This document shows, piece by piece, positions 6,989 to 17,562 of a stretch of DNA of 64,000 nucleotides (its first letter is position 1; every line of letters starts with the position of its first letter). The DNA is from Aquamicrobium sp. LC103. GTDB taxonomy: Bacteria; Pseudomonadota; Alphaproteobacteria; Rhizobiales; Rhizobiaceae. A model generated the notes under the pieces. That model was not told the DNA's origin. It searched no databases and was given only the letters and a program-made list of their open reading frames with translations. A program made the translations under genes and the position numbers. The stretch is taken from positions 248,001 to 312,000 of the forward strand of contig NZ_LBCQ02000001.1 in assembly GCF_001014615.2 (NCBI RefSeq). The letters run 5' to 3'.

Positions 6989-9790
6989 TCACTCGGCGGC
7001 CGCCCTGGGTTTGGGGCCGCGCTGCGCCGCCTCGCCTTCCAGCGTCGCCAGCAGCCTTGCGCGGATGTTGGCCTGGCGCGTCGGGTTCTCGATCTTCTGG
7101 CCGGTCAGGTCGGTGACGTAGAAAGTGTCGATCACCTTCTCGCCGAAGGTGGTGATATGGGCCGAGGCGATGTCGAGCGAGAGGTCGGAAATCGCGCCGG
7201 TGATCTCGGAAAGCAGGCCGGGCCTGTCGAGACCCGCCACCTCGATGACCGAGAAGCGGTTGGAAAGCGTGTTGCGGATGTCGGCGCGCGGCTCGATGCG
7301 GAAGGCCTTGGCCCCGCGCTTCGGCTTCGCCCGCTTCTCTATGATCTCCGGCAGCCAGCTCTTGCCGGAAAGCACGTCCTCGATGAGCCGGCCGACACGC
7401 TCGGCGCGGCGGCGCTCGTCCTCGTCCATGTCGAACTCGCGGCTGATCAGGATCGTGTCGAGCGCCCGCCCGTCGGAAGTGGTGAATATCTGCGCGTCGA
7501 CGATGTTGGCGCCGGCCGCGGCGCAGGCGCCCGCGATCACCGAGAGAAGGCGCGGATGGTCCGGCGAAAGCACGGTGATCTCCGTCACCGCCTCGAATTC
7601 ATGTGTGCGCACCATGGTGGCGAGCCGTCTGCCGGCTGCATCCGCCTCGCGGATGAACCCGGCGTGGCGAAGCTGGTCGTCCAGGTCGACGGTGAGCAGG
7701 TAGTTGTCGTAGTGGAGCGCGAGATAGTGCTTGCGCTGCGCGGTCTCCCAGCCCGAAAGCGCATCCTCGAGCGCGGCGCGGGCCTCCTGGGCGCGCTGGG
7801 CGCGGGCGACCTCGGAAAAGCCGCCGGTCAGCATCAGCTCGGTCTCGAAGTAGAGAGTGCGCAGGAGCTGGCCCTTCCAGCCGTTCCACACGCCGGGGCC
7901 CACGCCCCGAATGTCGCAGACGGTGAGGATCAGGAGCAGCTTCAGCCGCTCGACCGACTGCACGATGTCGCCGAAATCCTGGATCGTCTTGCGGTCGTTC
8001 AGGTCGCGCGTCTGCGCCGTCAGCGACATCAGCAGATGATGCTCGATCAGCCAGGCGATGGTTTCGGTGTCCTCGGCGTTGAAGCCCATATGCGGGCAGA
8101 GCCGGCGGGCGATCTTCGCGCCGGCCTCGGAATGATCCTCCGGCCGCCCCTTGGCGATGTCGTGGAAGAGAATGGTCACGTAGAGGAGCTCGCGGCGCGC
8201 GCGCAGGCCCGGCATCAGCGCATGCGACAGCGGATGCACCTTCGCCCCGTCGCCATGCTCGATCTCCGACATGACGCCGACGCAGCGGATAAGGTGCTCG
8301 TCGACCGTGTAGTGGTGGTACATGTTGAACTGCATCATCGCCACGATCTTGTTGAAATCGGGGATGAGCTTGCCGAGCAGCCCGGCCTCGTTCATGCGGC
8401 GCAGATTGAGCTCCGGATTGCGGTCGGAGGTCAGCACGTCCATGAACAGCCGGTTGGCTTCCTTGTCGCGGCGCAGATTGCGGTCCACCAGCGTCAGCGA
8501 GCGGGTGAGCAGCTTGAGCGCGTCGGGATGGAACTCCAGCCCGTGCCGGTCGGCGAACCAGAACAGCCGGATCATGTTGACCGGGTCGCGCTCGAACACC
8601 TTGTCGTCGGCGATGTTGATGCGGTGGTTGTCGATGATGAAGTCGCTGGTGCCGGCAAGCTTGCGCCGGCGGCGCGAGAAATTGAGAAAGATGCGGTTGA
8701 AGCCGGGGACGTGCTTGGCCTGCTCCTCCTCGAGCGCGGCGCAGAAGATGCGCGTCAGGTCGCCCACCGTCTTGGCGGTGAGGAAGTAGTGCTTCATGAA
8801 GCGCTCGACGGCGGAAAGCCCCGGATGCGTGGTGTAGCCGAGCCGCTCGGCGATGTCGCGCTGGATGTCGAAATGCAGACGCTCCTCGGCCTTGCCGGTA
8901 AGGAAATGCATGTGGCAGCGCACCGCCCAGAGAAAGTCGTCGGCCTTGCGGAACTGGAGATATTCCTGCCGCGTGAAGACGCCCTTCTCGACCAGGTCCT
9001 CGCCGGAGCGCACCCGGTAGAAATACTTGCCGATCCAGAACAGCGTGTGCAGGTCGCGCAGTCCGCCCTTGCCGTCCTTGACGTTCGGCTCCACGACGTA
9101 GCGGCTCTCGCCCGCCTTCGCATGCCTGTCGTCGCGTTCGGCGAGCTTGGCCTGGACGTATTCCGGGCCGGTGTCCTTCACCACCTCCTCGTCGAACCGG
9201 CTGACCAACGTGTCGAACAGCGCCTCCTCGCCCCAGATGAAGCGGGCCTCGAGGATAGTGGTGCGGATGGTCATATCGCCGCGCGCCTGACGGATGCACT
9301 CGTCGATGTTGCGCGTCGCGTGGCCGACCTTGAGGCCCAGATCCCACAGCATGTAGAGGATGTATTCGGCGATCTGCTCGCACCACGGCGTCCGCCGATA
9401 GGGCAGCACGAAAAGCAGGTCGATGTCGGAGCCCGGCGCCAGCGTGCCGCGCCCGTAGCCGCCGACCGCGACGATCGCCATGCGCTCGGCCGAGGACGGG
9501 TTCTTCGCGTGATAGACATGCGCGGCCGCGAATTCGTAGAGCTCGCGGATGATCTCGTCCATCAGATGCGAGATCCTCGCCGCGCAAGCGGTGCCGCTGC
9601 CGTCCCGCATCAGCATCGCCTCGGCCGCCTTGCGGCCCGCCGCCAGCCGCGCCTTGAGCAGGTGGAGCAGCGCGCTCCTCACCGTATGGCCGGAACCGTC
9701 GCCGCCGGTATCCACCGTCAACGCGGAAAGATCGCGGCGCAAGACCTCGCCGTCGATGATCTCTTCAAGTTTGAGAGGGACTCTGGCCAT
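6989..9790 (-). CDS. glnD: Bifunctional PII uridylyltransferase/uridylyl-removing enzyme
   Basis: 933 residues, typical for GlnD of Rhizobiales. The nucleotidyltransferase motif is GSDIDLLF at residues 120-127 (Asp122 and Asp124). An HD phosphohydrolase domain follows in the middle ([15 protein letters not shown]). Two ACT domains form the last 200 residues ([18 protein letters not shown] and [18 protein letters not shown]). It adds UMP to PII proteins under nitrogen limitation and removes it when glutamine binds the ACT domains. With rpoN and ptsN in the same window it forms part of the nitrogen-control gene set. Divergent from the Rsm22-like gene. Confidence 0.96.
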   Translation of the reverse strand: MARVPLKLEEIIDGEVLRRDLSALTVDTGGDGSGHTVRSALLHLLKARLAAGRKAAEAMLMRDGSGTACAARISHLMDEIIRELYEFAAAHVYHAKNPSSAERMAIVAVGGYGRGTLAPGSDIDLLFVLPYRRTPWCEQIAEYILYMLWDLGLKVGHATRNIDECIRQARGDMTIRTTILEARFIWGEEALFDTLVSRFDEEVVKDTGPEYVQAKLAERDDRHAKAGESRYVVEPNVKDGKGGLRDLHTLFWIGKYFYRVRSGEDLVEKGVFTRQEYLQFRKADDFLWAVRCHMHFLTGKAEERLHFDIQRDIAERLGYTTHPGLSAVERFMKHYFLTAKTVGDLTRIFCAALEEEQAKHVPGFNRIFLNFSRRRRKLAGTSDFIIDNHRINIADDKVFERDPVNMIRLFWFADRHGLEFHPDALKLLTRSLTLVDRNLRRDKEANRLFMDVLTSDRNPELNLRRMNEAGLLGKLIPDFNKIVAMMQFNMYHHYTVDEHLIRCVGVMSEIEHGDGAKVHPLSHALMPGLRARRELLYVTILFHDIAKGRPEDHSEAGAKIARRLCPHMGFNAEDTETIAWLIEHHLLMSLTAQTRDLNDRKTIQDFGDIVQSVERLKLLLILTVCDIRGVGPGVWNGWKGQLLRTLYFETELMLTGGFSEVARAQRAQEARAALEDALSGWETAQRKHYLALHYDNYLLTVDLDDQLRHAGFIREADAAGRRLATMVRTHEFEAVTEITVLSPDHPRLLSVIAGACAAAGANIVDAQIFTTSDGRALDTILISREFDMDEDERRRAERVGRLIEDVLSGKSWLPEIIEKRAKPKRGAKAFRIEPRADIRNTLSNRFSVIEVAGLDRPGLLSEITGAISDLSLDIASAHITTFGEKVIDTFYVTDLTGQKIENPTRQANIRARLLATLEGEAAQRGPKPRAAAE

Positions 9791-9923
9791 CAGGTTTTCC
9801 GTTTTCGGCGGCGCTGTATAGCGCGTTTCGCCGCGACAAGGAACGGCTCTGTGCGGCGGGCTTGTGCCGCCTGCCGCCAGCCGTTATTGCGGGGCGGTTT
9901 CGCACCGCAGGACAAGTAACAAG

Positions 9924-10898
9924 ATGGAGCTTCCCGCAGCGCTTCGCCAGGCCGTCGAGCAGGCGCTGGAAGGCACGCCGCTTCCGGATCTGCGCCGCGC
10001 CGCCGATCTCCTGTCGCGCCGCTACCGCGCCGAGACCCGCGACGGGCGCCTGCATGTCGGCGACGATCTCGCCGCCAGGGCCTATCTCGCGACCCGTTTG
10101 CCGGCGACCTATGCGGCGGTGCGCCGCAGCCTCGCCGAATTCGCCGAGATGCGGCCCGGCTTCTCGCCCGCAAGCCTGCTCGACGTCGGCGCCGGGCCCG
10201 GCACGGCGTTCTGGGCCGTCTCGGACGAATGGCCGGACGTCGAAAGCGCCACGCTCATCGAGGCAAGCGGCGCCATGCGCAAGGCCGGCGAAGGGCTCGC
10301 GCAAGCCGCGCGCGCCCCGATTTCCTGGCGCTCGCTCGACGTCGAGGGCGGCCTCGAGGACATCGACGCCGCCGAATTGGTGACGCTTTGCTACGTGCTC
10401 GACGAGCTTGCGCCGCCGGTTCGCGACAGGCTGGTCGACAGGCTGTGGTCGCTGACGGCGGACACGCTCGTCATCGTCGAGCCGGGCACGCCGGCCGGCT
10501 GGCAGCGCATAATCGCCGCCCGTGACCGTCTTCTTGCCGCCGGCGCCGCCATCGCCGCGCCCTGCCCGCATCACGCGCCCTGCCCGCTCAAGGCGCCCGA
10601 CTGGTGCCATTTCGCTCAGCGCGTGGCCCGCTCCCGGCTGCACCGGCGCGCCAAGGGCGGCGAGGTGCCGTTCGAGGACGAGAAGTTCATCTATCTCGCC
10701 GCGTGTCGCCATCCGCTCGAAAGCCCGCACGCCCGCGTGCTGGCATCACCGCGCGCGGCGAGCGGCGCGGTGCGGCTGAAGCTCTGCCGCGGCGATGGCA
10801 CGTCAGGAGACGAACTCTTCACGCGCCGTCAGGGAGCGGCCTTCAAGACCGCGCGGCGGCTCGGCTGGGGCGATGCCTTTCACGAGAATCCGGACTGA
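9924..10898 (+). CDS. Rsm22/METTL17-family small-subunit ribosome assembly protein
   Basis: 324 residues. A methyltransferase-like core with SAM-type loop LLDVGAGPGTAF (85-96) and the family Cys cluster: Cys214, Cys220 (CPHHAPCPL), Cys228 (WCHF) and Cys288 (LKLCRGDG). In mitochondrial Rsm22/METTL17 the equivalent cysteines hold a 4Fe-4S cluster, and the protein helps mature the small ribosomal subunit. The ATG at 9924 gives MELPAALRQAVEQALEG, the family N-terminus. Whether it methylates anything in bacteria is unknown. Divergent from glnD, and convergent with the next gene. Confidence 0.85.
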   Translation: MELPAALRQAVEQALEGTPLPDLRRAADLLSRRYRAETRDGRLHVGDDLAARAYLATRLPATYAAVRRSLAEFAEMRPGFSPASLLDVGAGPGTAFWAVSDEWPDVESATLIEASGAMRKAGEGLAQAARAPISWRSLDVEGGLEDIDAAELVTLCYVLDELAPPVRDRLVDRLWSLTADTLVIVEPGTPAGWQRIIAARDRLLAAGAAIAAPCPHHAPCPLKAPDWCHFAQRVARSRLHRRAKGGEVPFEDEKFIYLAACRHPLESPHARVLASPRAASGAVRLKLCRGDGTSGDELFTRRQGAAFKTARRLGWGDAFHENPD

Positions 10899-10913
10899 AA
10901 CGGCCCGTCCGGG

Positions 10914-11402
10914 TCATTTCTTCTTCGGCTGCGCCTCGCGCTTTTCCTCCTGCGTCGGCGGCTGGATACGGCTCGAAAGCCATTGATAGGCGCCGAGCGC
11001 CACCAGGGCGAACATGGCGGCGACGAAGAGCAAGGCCGGGTAGATCGCCTGCTCGACGCTGGTCTGGTGGGTCTTGAACACCATCACCAGCGCTTCGAGG
11101 CTCATGGCGATGACGATGATCGTGGTGAACTTGGTGATGGAACGTCGCGATTCCATCGACGAGCGCAGCTCGCTGTCGCGGAATATCTCCTCCTCCGCGA
11201 TGAACTTGGCCGTCTCCACCACGGCAAAGCCGATGATCAGCAGGCCGATGCTGTCCAGCGTGACGTTGACCAGGTCGGGCGAGGTCAGATTGGTGGCGAT
11301 CTGCCAGATCGCGCTGACCAGAAGCAGGGCGGCGATCACCACGAACAGCAGCGTGGCGACAATGAAATAGACCTGAGCGGCTCCATCGTAGAATTTCTGC
11401 AT
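10914..11402 (-). CDS. Conserved membrane protein of unknown function
   Basis: 162 residues with about four membrane segments (near 12-34, 50-68, 93-112 and 120-141). Between segments 2 and 3 is a charged stretch (KFIAEEEIFRDSELRSSMES). The C-terminal tail is highly charged (TQEEKREAQPKKK). I do not recognise an enzyme motif. The ATG at 11400-11402 begins MQKFYDGAAQVYFIVATLL. It sits just downstream of mutS on the same strand (about 47 bases between them) and may be co-transcribed, but this gives no functional hint. Confidence 0.8.
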   Translation of the reverse strand: MQKFYDGAAQVYFIVATLLFVVIAALLLVSAIWQIATNLTSPDLVNVTLDSIGLLIIGFAVVETAKFIAEEEIFRDSELRSSMESRRSITKFTTIIVIAMSLEALVMVFKTHQTSVEQAIYPALLFVAAMFALVALGAYQWLSSRIQPPTQEEKREAQPKKK

Positions 11403-11449
11403 CGCGTCTCCGTCCTCCTCGCCTGTCCAGACACGCGGTTGCCCACGGC

Positions 11450-14167
11450 TCACGGCGATTTTTGAGCCAATTCCCGCATCCGGTAAAGGGTTTCCAACGC
11501 CTCGCGTGGCGTCATCTCGTCGAGATTGAGCGCGGCGAGCGCCTGCGCCACCGCATCGTCCCTCGCCGGTGCCGGCTGTTCCTTCCTCACGGTCGCCGAA
11601 AACAGCGGCAGGTCGTCGACCAGCCGTTCCGCCTTGCCGCTGGTCTCGCCCTCCTCGAGCCGGTGGAGCACCTCGCGGGCGCGTTCCACCACCGCTTCCG
11701 GCAGACCCGCGAGACGCGCCACCTGCACGCCGTAGGAGCGGTCGGCCGCGCCCTTGCCGACCTCGTGCAGGAAGACCACGTCGCCCTCCCACTCCTTCAC
11801 CTTCATGGTGACGTTGTGGAGACGGGAAAGCTTCTCGGCCAGCGCCGTCATCTCGTGGAAATGGGTGGCGAAGATCGCGCGGCAGCAATTCTTCTCGTGG
11901 AGGTATTCGACGGCCGCCCACGCGATCGACAGCCCGTCGAAGGTCGCCGTGCCGCGGCCGATCTCGTCGAGGATGACCAGCGAGCGCAGGCCGGCCTGGT
12001 TGAGGATCGCGGCTGTCTCCACCATCTCCACCATGAAGGTCGAGCGCCCGCGGGCAAGATCGTCGGAGGCGCCGACACGCGAGAAGAGCCGGTCGACGAC
12101 GCCGATATGTGCCTCGCGCGCCGGCACGAAGGAGCCCATCTGCGCGAGGATCGCGATCAGCGCGTTCTGGCGCAGGAAGGTCGACTTGCCGCCCATGTTC
12201 GGCCCGGTGAGCAGCCAGATCGCGCCGTACCTGCCGCTCTCTTCCGGCGAGAGATCGCAATCATTCGCCACGAAGGGATCGGCGAGCTGGCGGCGCAGGG
12301 CCTGCTCGACCACCGGGTGGCGACCGCCCTCGATGCGGAAGGCGAGGCCGTCGTCCATCTCCGGCCGGCAGTAATTCTCCTGCGCCGCCAATATGGCGAG
12401 CGCGGAGGAGACGTCGAACTCGGCCAGCGCGGCCGCGCCCGCCCTTATCGCGTCCGCATGCGAGACGGTCTCGGCCACCAGCTTCTCGAAGATGCCGAGC
12501 TCGATCGTCAGCGCCCGGTCGGCCGCATTGGCGATCTTGGTCTCCAGCCCGGCCAGCTCGGTCGTGGTGAAGCGCATGGCGTTCGCCATGGTCTGGCGAT
12601 GGATGAAGCGCGCCTTGGCCGCGTCCGAGCCGGTCATCACCTCGGCATGGTTCGCCGTCACCTCGATATAATAGCCGAGCACGTTGTTGTGCCTGATCTT
12701 GAGCGAGCGGATGCCGGTCTCCTCGACGAGGTCGCGTTCCATCGCCGCGATCACCCGGCGCGACTGGTCGCGCAGCGCCCGCATCTCGTCGAGCTCGCCG
12801 TGATAGCCGGCGCGCACGAAGCCGCCGTCGCGCTTCAACAGCGGCAGTTCGTCGTCGAGCGCCCGGTGGAGGTGATCGGCGAGGCTCGATGGAAGCGCCG
12901 CGATCGTCTCGCAGGCCGCCTTCAAATCCTCCGGCAGCATTGCGCCGGCAAGCGCCTCGCCGGCGAGGCGGGCCGCCTCCAGCCCGCCGCGCAGGGCGCC
13001 GAGATCGCGCGGACCGCCGCGGTTGAGCGCCAGCCGCGACAAGGCGCGCGGCATGTCGGGCGCGCCCTTGAGCACCTCGCGCAGCGCTTCGCCGAGCCGC
13101 GTTTCGACGATGAGAAAGGAAACCGAATCGAGCCTGCGATTGATCGCCGCCGGATCGGTGAGCGGCGCTGTCAACCGCTCGGCGAGCAGTCGCGCGCCGC
13201 CGCCCGTGACAGTGCGGTCGATCGCCTTCAGGAGCGAGCCGTCGCGATTGCCCGAAAGCGTGCGCACCAGTTCGAGATTGGCGCGGGTGGCGGGATCGAT
13301 GAAGAGGCTCGCCCCGTTTTCCTCGCGCTCGGGGCGAGCGAGCGGCGGGCGTTCCGATATCTGCGTCTTCTCGACATAGGCAACGGCGCCCGCGATCGCC
13401 GAAAGCTCGGCGCGCGAGAAGGTGCCGAAACTGTCGGGCGTCGCCACGTCGAAGAAGCGGGCGACGCGGCCGGCCGCCGAGGCCGAATCGAAGAGCGTCG
13501 CCGGCTGCGGGTTGGCGACGCGGCCGAGCACGTCGAACACGCCGCGCAGTTCGGGATCGTGATAGACCGGATCGGCGAGGATCAGCTCGCGCGGGTCGAC
13601 GCGGAGAACGTCGGCGAGAAGCCGGTCCGCCGAGGATTCGGCGACGCGGAACGTGCCGGTGGATATGTCGATCCAGGCGAGCGCATAGGCGTTGTCGGCG
13701 CCGCCCTTCACCCGCCCAAGCGACATCAGGAAATTGGCTTCCGACGGCGCGAGCAGCTTCTCCTCGGTGATCGTGCCGGGCGTGACGAGGCGCACCACGT
13801 CGCGCCGGACGACGGATTTCGAGCCGCGCTTCCTCGCCTCGGCCGGATCCTCGACCTGTTCGCAGACGGCCACGCGATGGCCCTGGGCGATCAGCTTCTG
13901 CAGATAATCGTCGGCGGCGTGAACCGGCACGCCGCACATCGGAATGTCCTCGCCCTGATGCTTGCCGCGCTTGGTCAGCGTGATGCCGAGCGCGCGCGAG
14001 GCGATCTCAGCGTCGTGAAAGAACAGTTCGTAGAAATCGCCCATGCGATAAAAGAGCAGCGAATCCGGGTTCGCGCTCTTGATCTCGATGAATTGCTCCA
14101 TCATCGGCGTCGCGCCGGCGGCGGTCGGCACTGCGCTTTCACGGCGGATGGGCGTTTCCTGGTTCAT
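11450..14167 (-). CDS. mutS: DNA mismatch repair protein MutS
   Basis: 905 residues. The mismatch-reading Phe-x-Glu motif is GDFYELFF (Phe45, Glu47). The ATPase has Walker [10 protein letters not shown] and Walker [19 protein letters not shown] in the last third. It recognises mispairs and recruits MutL. ATG 14165-14167 was chosen; another in-frame ATG 33 bases upstream (14200) would add [11 protein letters not shown]. Divergent from maeB, an arrangement common in Rhizobiales. Confidence 0.96.
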   Translation of the reverse strand: MNQETPIRRESAVPTAAGATPMMEQFIEIKSANPDSLLFYRMGDFYELFFHDAEIASRALGITLTKRGKHQGEDIPMCGVPVHAADDYLQKLIAQGHRVAVCEQVEDPAEARKRGSKSVVRRDVVRLVTPGTITEEKLLAPSEANFLMSLGRVKGGADNAYALAWIDISTGTFRVAESSADRLLADVLRVDPRELILADPVYHDPELRGVFDVLGRVANPQPATLFDSASAAGRVARFFDVATPDSFGTFSRAELSAIAGAVAYVEKTQISERPPLARPEREENGASLFIDPATRANLELVRTLSGNRDGSLLKAIDRTVTGGGARLLAERLTAPLTDPAAINRRLDSVSFLIVETRLGEALREVLKGAPDMPRALSRLALNRGGPRDLGALRGGLEAARLAGEALAGAMLPEDLKAACETIAALPSSLADHLHRALDDELPLLKRDGGFVRAGYHGELDEMRALRDQSRRVIAAMERDLVEETGIRSLKIRHNNVLGYYIEVTANHAEVMTGSDAAKARFIHRQTMANAMRFTTTELAGLETKIANAADRALTIELGIFEKLVAETVSHADAIRAGAAALAEFDVSSALAILAAQENYCRPEMDDGLAFRIEGGRHPVVEQALRRQLADPFVANDCDLSPEESGRYGAIWLLTGPNMGGKSTFLRQNALIAILAQMGSFVPAREAHIGVVDRLFSRVGASDDLARGRSTFMVEMVETAAILNQAGLRSLVILDEIGRGTATFDGLSIAWAAVEYLHEKNCCRAIFATHFHEMTALAEKLSRLHNVTMKVKEWEGDVVFLHEVGKGAADRSYGVQVARLAGLPEAVVERAREVLHRLEEGETSGKAERLVDDLPLFSATVRKEQPAPARDDAVAQALAALNLDEMTPREALETLYRMRELAQKSP

Positions 14168-14227
14168 GCGGTCCTTCTGATCGGAACGAATGCGCGGCAA
14201 AAAAGGGATGTCTTACCTGCTTGGCGA

Positions 14228-14256
14228 TTTACAGCCGACAAGTGTAGCCTTATTCC
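14228..14256 (+). promoter_or_regulatory. Candidate sigma-70 promoter of maeB
   Basis: TTTACA (14228-14233) and TATTCC (14251-14256) with a 17-base spacer, 50 bases ahead of the maeB ATG in the mutS/maeB divergent region. Good -35 and spacing, moderate -10. Confidence 0.4.
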
Positions 14257-14306
14257 GGAACACGCTGCGACACTCCACAAGAAGTAGCGCCCCTGGGAAG
14301 GAAACA

Positions 14307-16604
14307 ATGAACATCATGCCCGCCAAGAACAAGGCCGAGCAGGCCGGCCCCTCCGTCAGCCAGCAGGAAGCGCTCGATTTCCACGCCGCCGGCCGGCCGG
14401 GAAAGCTCGAGATCACGCCGACCAAGCCGATGGCAACCCAGCGCGACCTGTCGCTCGCCTATTCGCCGGGCGTCGCGGTGCCGGTCAAGGCGATCGCGGA
14501 GGATCCCTCGCGCGCCTTCGACTACACGACCCGCGGCAACATGGTGGCCGTGATCTCCAACGGCACGGCGATTCTCGGCCTCGGCAATCTCGGTGCGCTC
14601 GCCTCCAAGCCGGTGATGGAGGGCAAGTCGGTGCTGTTCAAGCGCTTCGCCGACGTCGATTCCATCGACCTCGAGGTCGACACCGAGGACGCCGACGAAT
14701 TCATCAACTGCGTGCGCTTCCTCGGGCCTTCCTTCGGCGGCATCAATCTGGAGGACATCAAGGCGCCGGAATGCTTCATCATCGAGCAGCGCCTGCGCGA
14801 GCTTATGGACATCCCGGTCTTCCATGACGACCAGCACGGCACCGCCATCATCGCCGTCGCCGGCCTGATCAACGCGCTGCACCTGACCGGCCGCGACATG
14901 GCCACCGCCAAGCTCGTCTGCAACGGCGCGGGCGCGGCCGGCATCGCCTGCATCGAGCTCGTCAAGTCGATGGGCTTCTCGCCGGAGAACGTCGTCCTGT
15001 GCGACACCAAGGGCGTGGTCTATCAGGGCCGCACCGAGGGCATGAACCAGTGGAAGTCGGCGCATGCGGTCAAGACCGACAAGCGCACGCTGGCCGACGC
15101 CCTCGACGGCGCCGACATCTTCTTCGGCCTTTCGGCCAAGGGCGCGCTGACGCCGGCGATGGTGCAGTCGATGGCGAAGAACCCGATCATCTTCGCCATG
15201 GCCAATCCCGATCCGGAGATCACGCCGGAGGAAGTGGCCGATATCCGCACCGACGCGATCATGGCGACCGGCCGTTCGGACTATCCGAACCAGGTCAACA
15301 ACGTGCTCGGCTTCCCCTATATCTTCCGCGGCGCGCTCGACGTGCGCGCGACCACGATCAACGACGCGATGAAGGTGGCCGCGGCACAGGCGCTCGCGGA
15401 GCTCGCCCGCGAGGACGTGCCGGACGACGTCGCCGCCGCCTATCAGGGCAACCGCCCGAAATTCGGCCCCAACTACATCATCCCGGTGCCGTTCGACCCG
15501 CGCCTGATCTCGGCCATTCCGGCCGCCGTCGCGCGCGCGGCGATGGATTCGGGCGTCGCCGGAAGGCCGATCCTCGACCTCGAAAAATACAGGCAGGAAC
15601 TTTCCGCCCGCCGCGACCCGATCGCCTCGACGCTGCAGCGCATCTACGACCGGGTGCGGCGCCAGCCCAAACGCGTCGTCTTCGCCGAGGGCGAGGAGGA
15701 GCAGGTCATGCGCGCCGCCGTCTCCTACGCCAATCAGAAGCTCGGCACCGCCATCCTGCTCGGACGCGACGACGTCATCAAGGAGAACGCGCGCAATGCC
15801 GGTATCGACCTCAACAAGCAGGGGCTCGAGATCATCAATGCCCGTCTGTCGCGCCGCAACGGCGTCTATGCCGACCACCTCTACGAGCGGATGCAGCGCA
15901 AGGGCTATCTCTTCCGCGACTGCCAGCGCCTGATCAACAACGACCGCAACCATTTCGCCGCCTGCATGGTGGCGCTTGGCGACGCCGACGCGGTCGTCAG
16001 CGGCGTGACGCGCAACTATTCGACGGTTCTGGAGGACGTGCGCCGCGTTATCGACGCGAAGCCCGGCCACCGGGTGATCGGCGTCTCGATCGCGCTCTGC
16101 CGCGGCCGCACGGTGATCGTCGCCGACACGGCGGTGCACGACATGCCCAATGCCGAGCAGATCGCCGACATCGCCGAGGAGGCCGCCGGCTTCGCCCGGC
16201 GCATGGGCTACGAGCCGCGCGTCGCCATGCTCGCCTATTCCACCTTCGGCCATCCGCAGGGCGAACGTTCCGAGCGCGTCCAGGAAGCGGTCAAGATCCT
16301 CGACAAGCGTCGCGTCGATTTCGAGTATGACGGCGAGATGGCCGCCGACGTGGCGCTCAACTACCGCCTGATGCAGCAGCAATATCCGTTCTGCCGGCTT
16401 TCCGGAGCCGCGAACGTGCTCGTCATGCCGGCCTTCCACTCCGCCTCCATCTCGACAAAGATGCTGCAGGAGCTGGGTGGCTCGACGGTGATCGGCCCGC
16501 TGCTCGTCGGCCTCAACAAGCCGGTGCAGATCGTCTCGCTCAACGCCAAGGATTCCGACATCGTCAACATGGCGGCGATCGCGGCCTACACCGCCGGGAG
16601 CTAG
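14307..16604 (+). CDS. maeB: NADP-dependent malic enzyme with C-terminal phosphotransacetylase-like domain
   Basis: 765 residues, the long fused form. Residues 1 to about 430 are malic enzyme: SLAYSPGVAVP, FHDDQHGTA with the metal site, and the NADP loop VCNGAGAAGIA. From about 440 to the end is a phosphate acetyltransferase-like domain (RVVFAEGEEEQVMRAA, TVIGPLLVGLNKP). It converts malate to pyruvate with NADPH; the C-terminal domain senses acetyl-CoA and usually lacks transferase activity. The ATG at 14307 is preceded by GGGAAGGA. The rhizobial counterpart of this fused type is Tme. Confidence 0.95.
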   Translation: MNIMPAKNKAEQAGPSVSQQEALDFHAAGRPGKLEITPTKPMATQRDLSLAYSPGVAVPVKAIAEDPSRAFDYTTRGNMVAVISNGTAILGLGNLGALASKPVMEGKSVLFKRFADVDSIDLEVDTEDADEFINCVRFLGPSFGGINLEDIKAPECFIIEQRLRELMDIPVFHDDQHGTAIIAVAGLINALHLTGRDMATAKLVCNGAGAAGIACIELVKSMGFSPENVVLCDTKGVVYQGRTEGMNQWKSAHAVKTDKRTLADALDGADIFFGLSAKGALTPAMVQSMAKNPIIFAMANPDPEITPEEVADIRTDAIMATGRSDYPNQVNNVLGFPYIFRGALDVRATTINDAMKVAAAQALAELAREDVPDDVAAAYQGNRPKFGPNYIIPVPFDPRLISAIPAAVARAAMDSGVAGRPILDLEKYRQELSARRDPIASTLQRIYDRVRRQPKRVVFAEGEEEQVMRAAVSYANQKLGTAILLGRDDVIKENARNAGIDLNKQGLEIINARLSRRNGVYADHLYERMQRKGYLFRDCQRLINNDRNHFAACMVALGDADAVVSGVTRNYSTVLEDVRRVIDAKPGHRVIGVSIALCRGRTVIVADTAVHDMPNAEQIADIAEEAAGFARRMGYEPRVAMLAYSTFGHPQGERSERVQEAVKILDKRRVDFEYDGEMAADVALNYRLMQQQYPFCRLSGAANVLVMPAFHSASISTKMLQELGGSTVIGPLLVGLNKPVQIVSLNAKDSDIVNMAAIAAYTAGS

Positions 16605-16767
16605 TTCGCGGGCGGTAGCCGAGGTTTGCCGGACGCCGCGTCTCGGCAGGCGGATCGAAAACCCGGAAAGCGGTCGCGATCCGGAACCGAAACATGCGGC
16701 AAGGGGTTGGCAACCGTCGGCAGGCGCATGCTTGCCGAAACGGACGTCACCCAATAGCCTCGGAACC

Positions 16768-17544
16768 ATGCCTGCCGACCAGACCAGACCAGATGCCGCA
16801 AAAACCCGGCAAAATGATCCTCTTCCCGAACATCTCGACGGCGTCGCGCTGTTCCTCGACATCGACGGAACGCTGCTCGACATCGCGTCGGCGCCGGACG
16901 CCGTCGCCGTGGAGCCCGGCCTGCCCGAAGCGCTCGGCCGCCTTTCCGACAAGCTTTCGGGCGCGCTCGCGCTGATCACCGGGCGGCCCGTCGATCTGGT
17001 CGACCGGCTCTTTCCCGGCAACCGTGCCTTCGTTTCCGGCCTGCACGGCGCCGAACTGCGCGACAATGAGGGAAACATCCAACGTCCGAAAGTAAACGAG
17101 GCCTTCGAGCGCGCGCGGGAGAAGGTGAAAAGTGCCGTCTCCGGCTCGGCGGGCGTGATCTTCGAGGACAAGGGCGCCGCATTTGCGGCTCACTATCGCC
17201 TGGCGCCCGAGCGGGAGCGCGACGTCGGCGAGTTGATGGCCGAGGCCGCCCGGCTCGCCGGCGACGGCTGGACGCTTCAGACGGGCAAATGCGTCGTCGA
17301 GCTGCGGCCGCGCGGCCGCGACAAGGGCGACGCCCTCAGGAACTTCATGGCAAAGCCACCCTTCCGCGGCCGTCACCCGCTGGCGGTGGGCGACGACGTC
17401 ACCGACGAGACGATGTTCGAGGCCGCGAACGGCCTCGGCGGGCGGGCGGTGCGGGTTGGAGAGCCGGCAGGTCCGACCGCCGCATCGGGCTGGGTCGAGG
17501 CACCAGCCGACATCCGCGCCTGGATCGCGCGGATTTCGGCCTGA
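16768..17544 (+). CDS. otsB: Trehalose-6-phosphate phosphatase
   Basis: 258 residues, HAD superfamily. Motif I DIDGTLLD carries Asp31 (nucleophile) and Asp33; motif IV is VGDDVTDETMF. The cap contains GLHGAELRD and the C-terminal half has the family KCVVELRPRGRDKG. It removes phosphate from trehalose-6-phosphate, giving the osmoprotectant trehalose. The synthase OtsA is not in the window. ATG 16768 was preferred to a TTG at 16732. The gene converges on olsB with 18 bases between stops. Confidence 0.92.
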   Translation: MPADQTRPDAAKTRQNDPLPEHLDGVALFLDIDGTLLDIASAPDAVAVEPGLPEALGRLSDKLSGALALITGRPVDLVDRLFPGNRAFVSGLHGAELRDNEGNIQRPKVNEAFERAREKVKSAVSGSAGVIFEDKGAAFAAHYRLAPERERDVGELMAEAARLAGDGWTLQTGKCVVELRPRGRDKGDALRNFMAKPPFRGRHPLAVGDDVTDETMFEAANGLGGRAVRVGEPAGPTAASGWVEAPADIRAWIARISA

Positions 17545-17562
17545 TTTCGTCGTTTTCGCCGG

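Noticed and set aside
6827-9919. A 1030-codon open frame on the plus strand antisense to glnD and the end of murJ
   Set aside because: High G+C opens long antisense frames; its translation is Arg/His/Gly/Asp-rich with no domain, and glnD on the other strand is clear.
14250-17171. Long minus-strand open frame opposite maeB
   Set aside because: Low-complexity translation; maeB has complete conserved domains on the plus strand.
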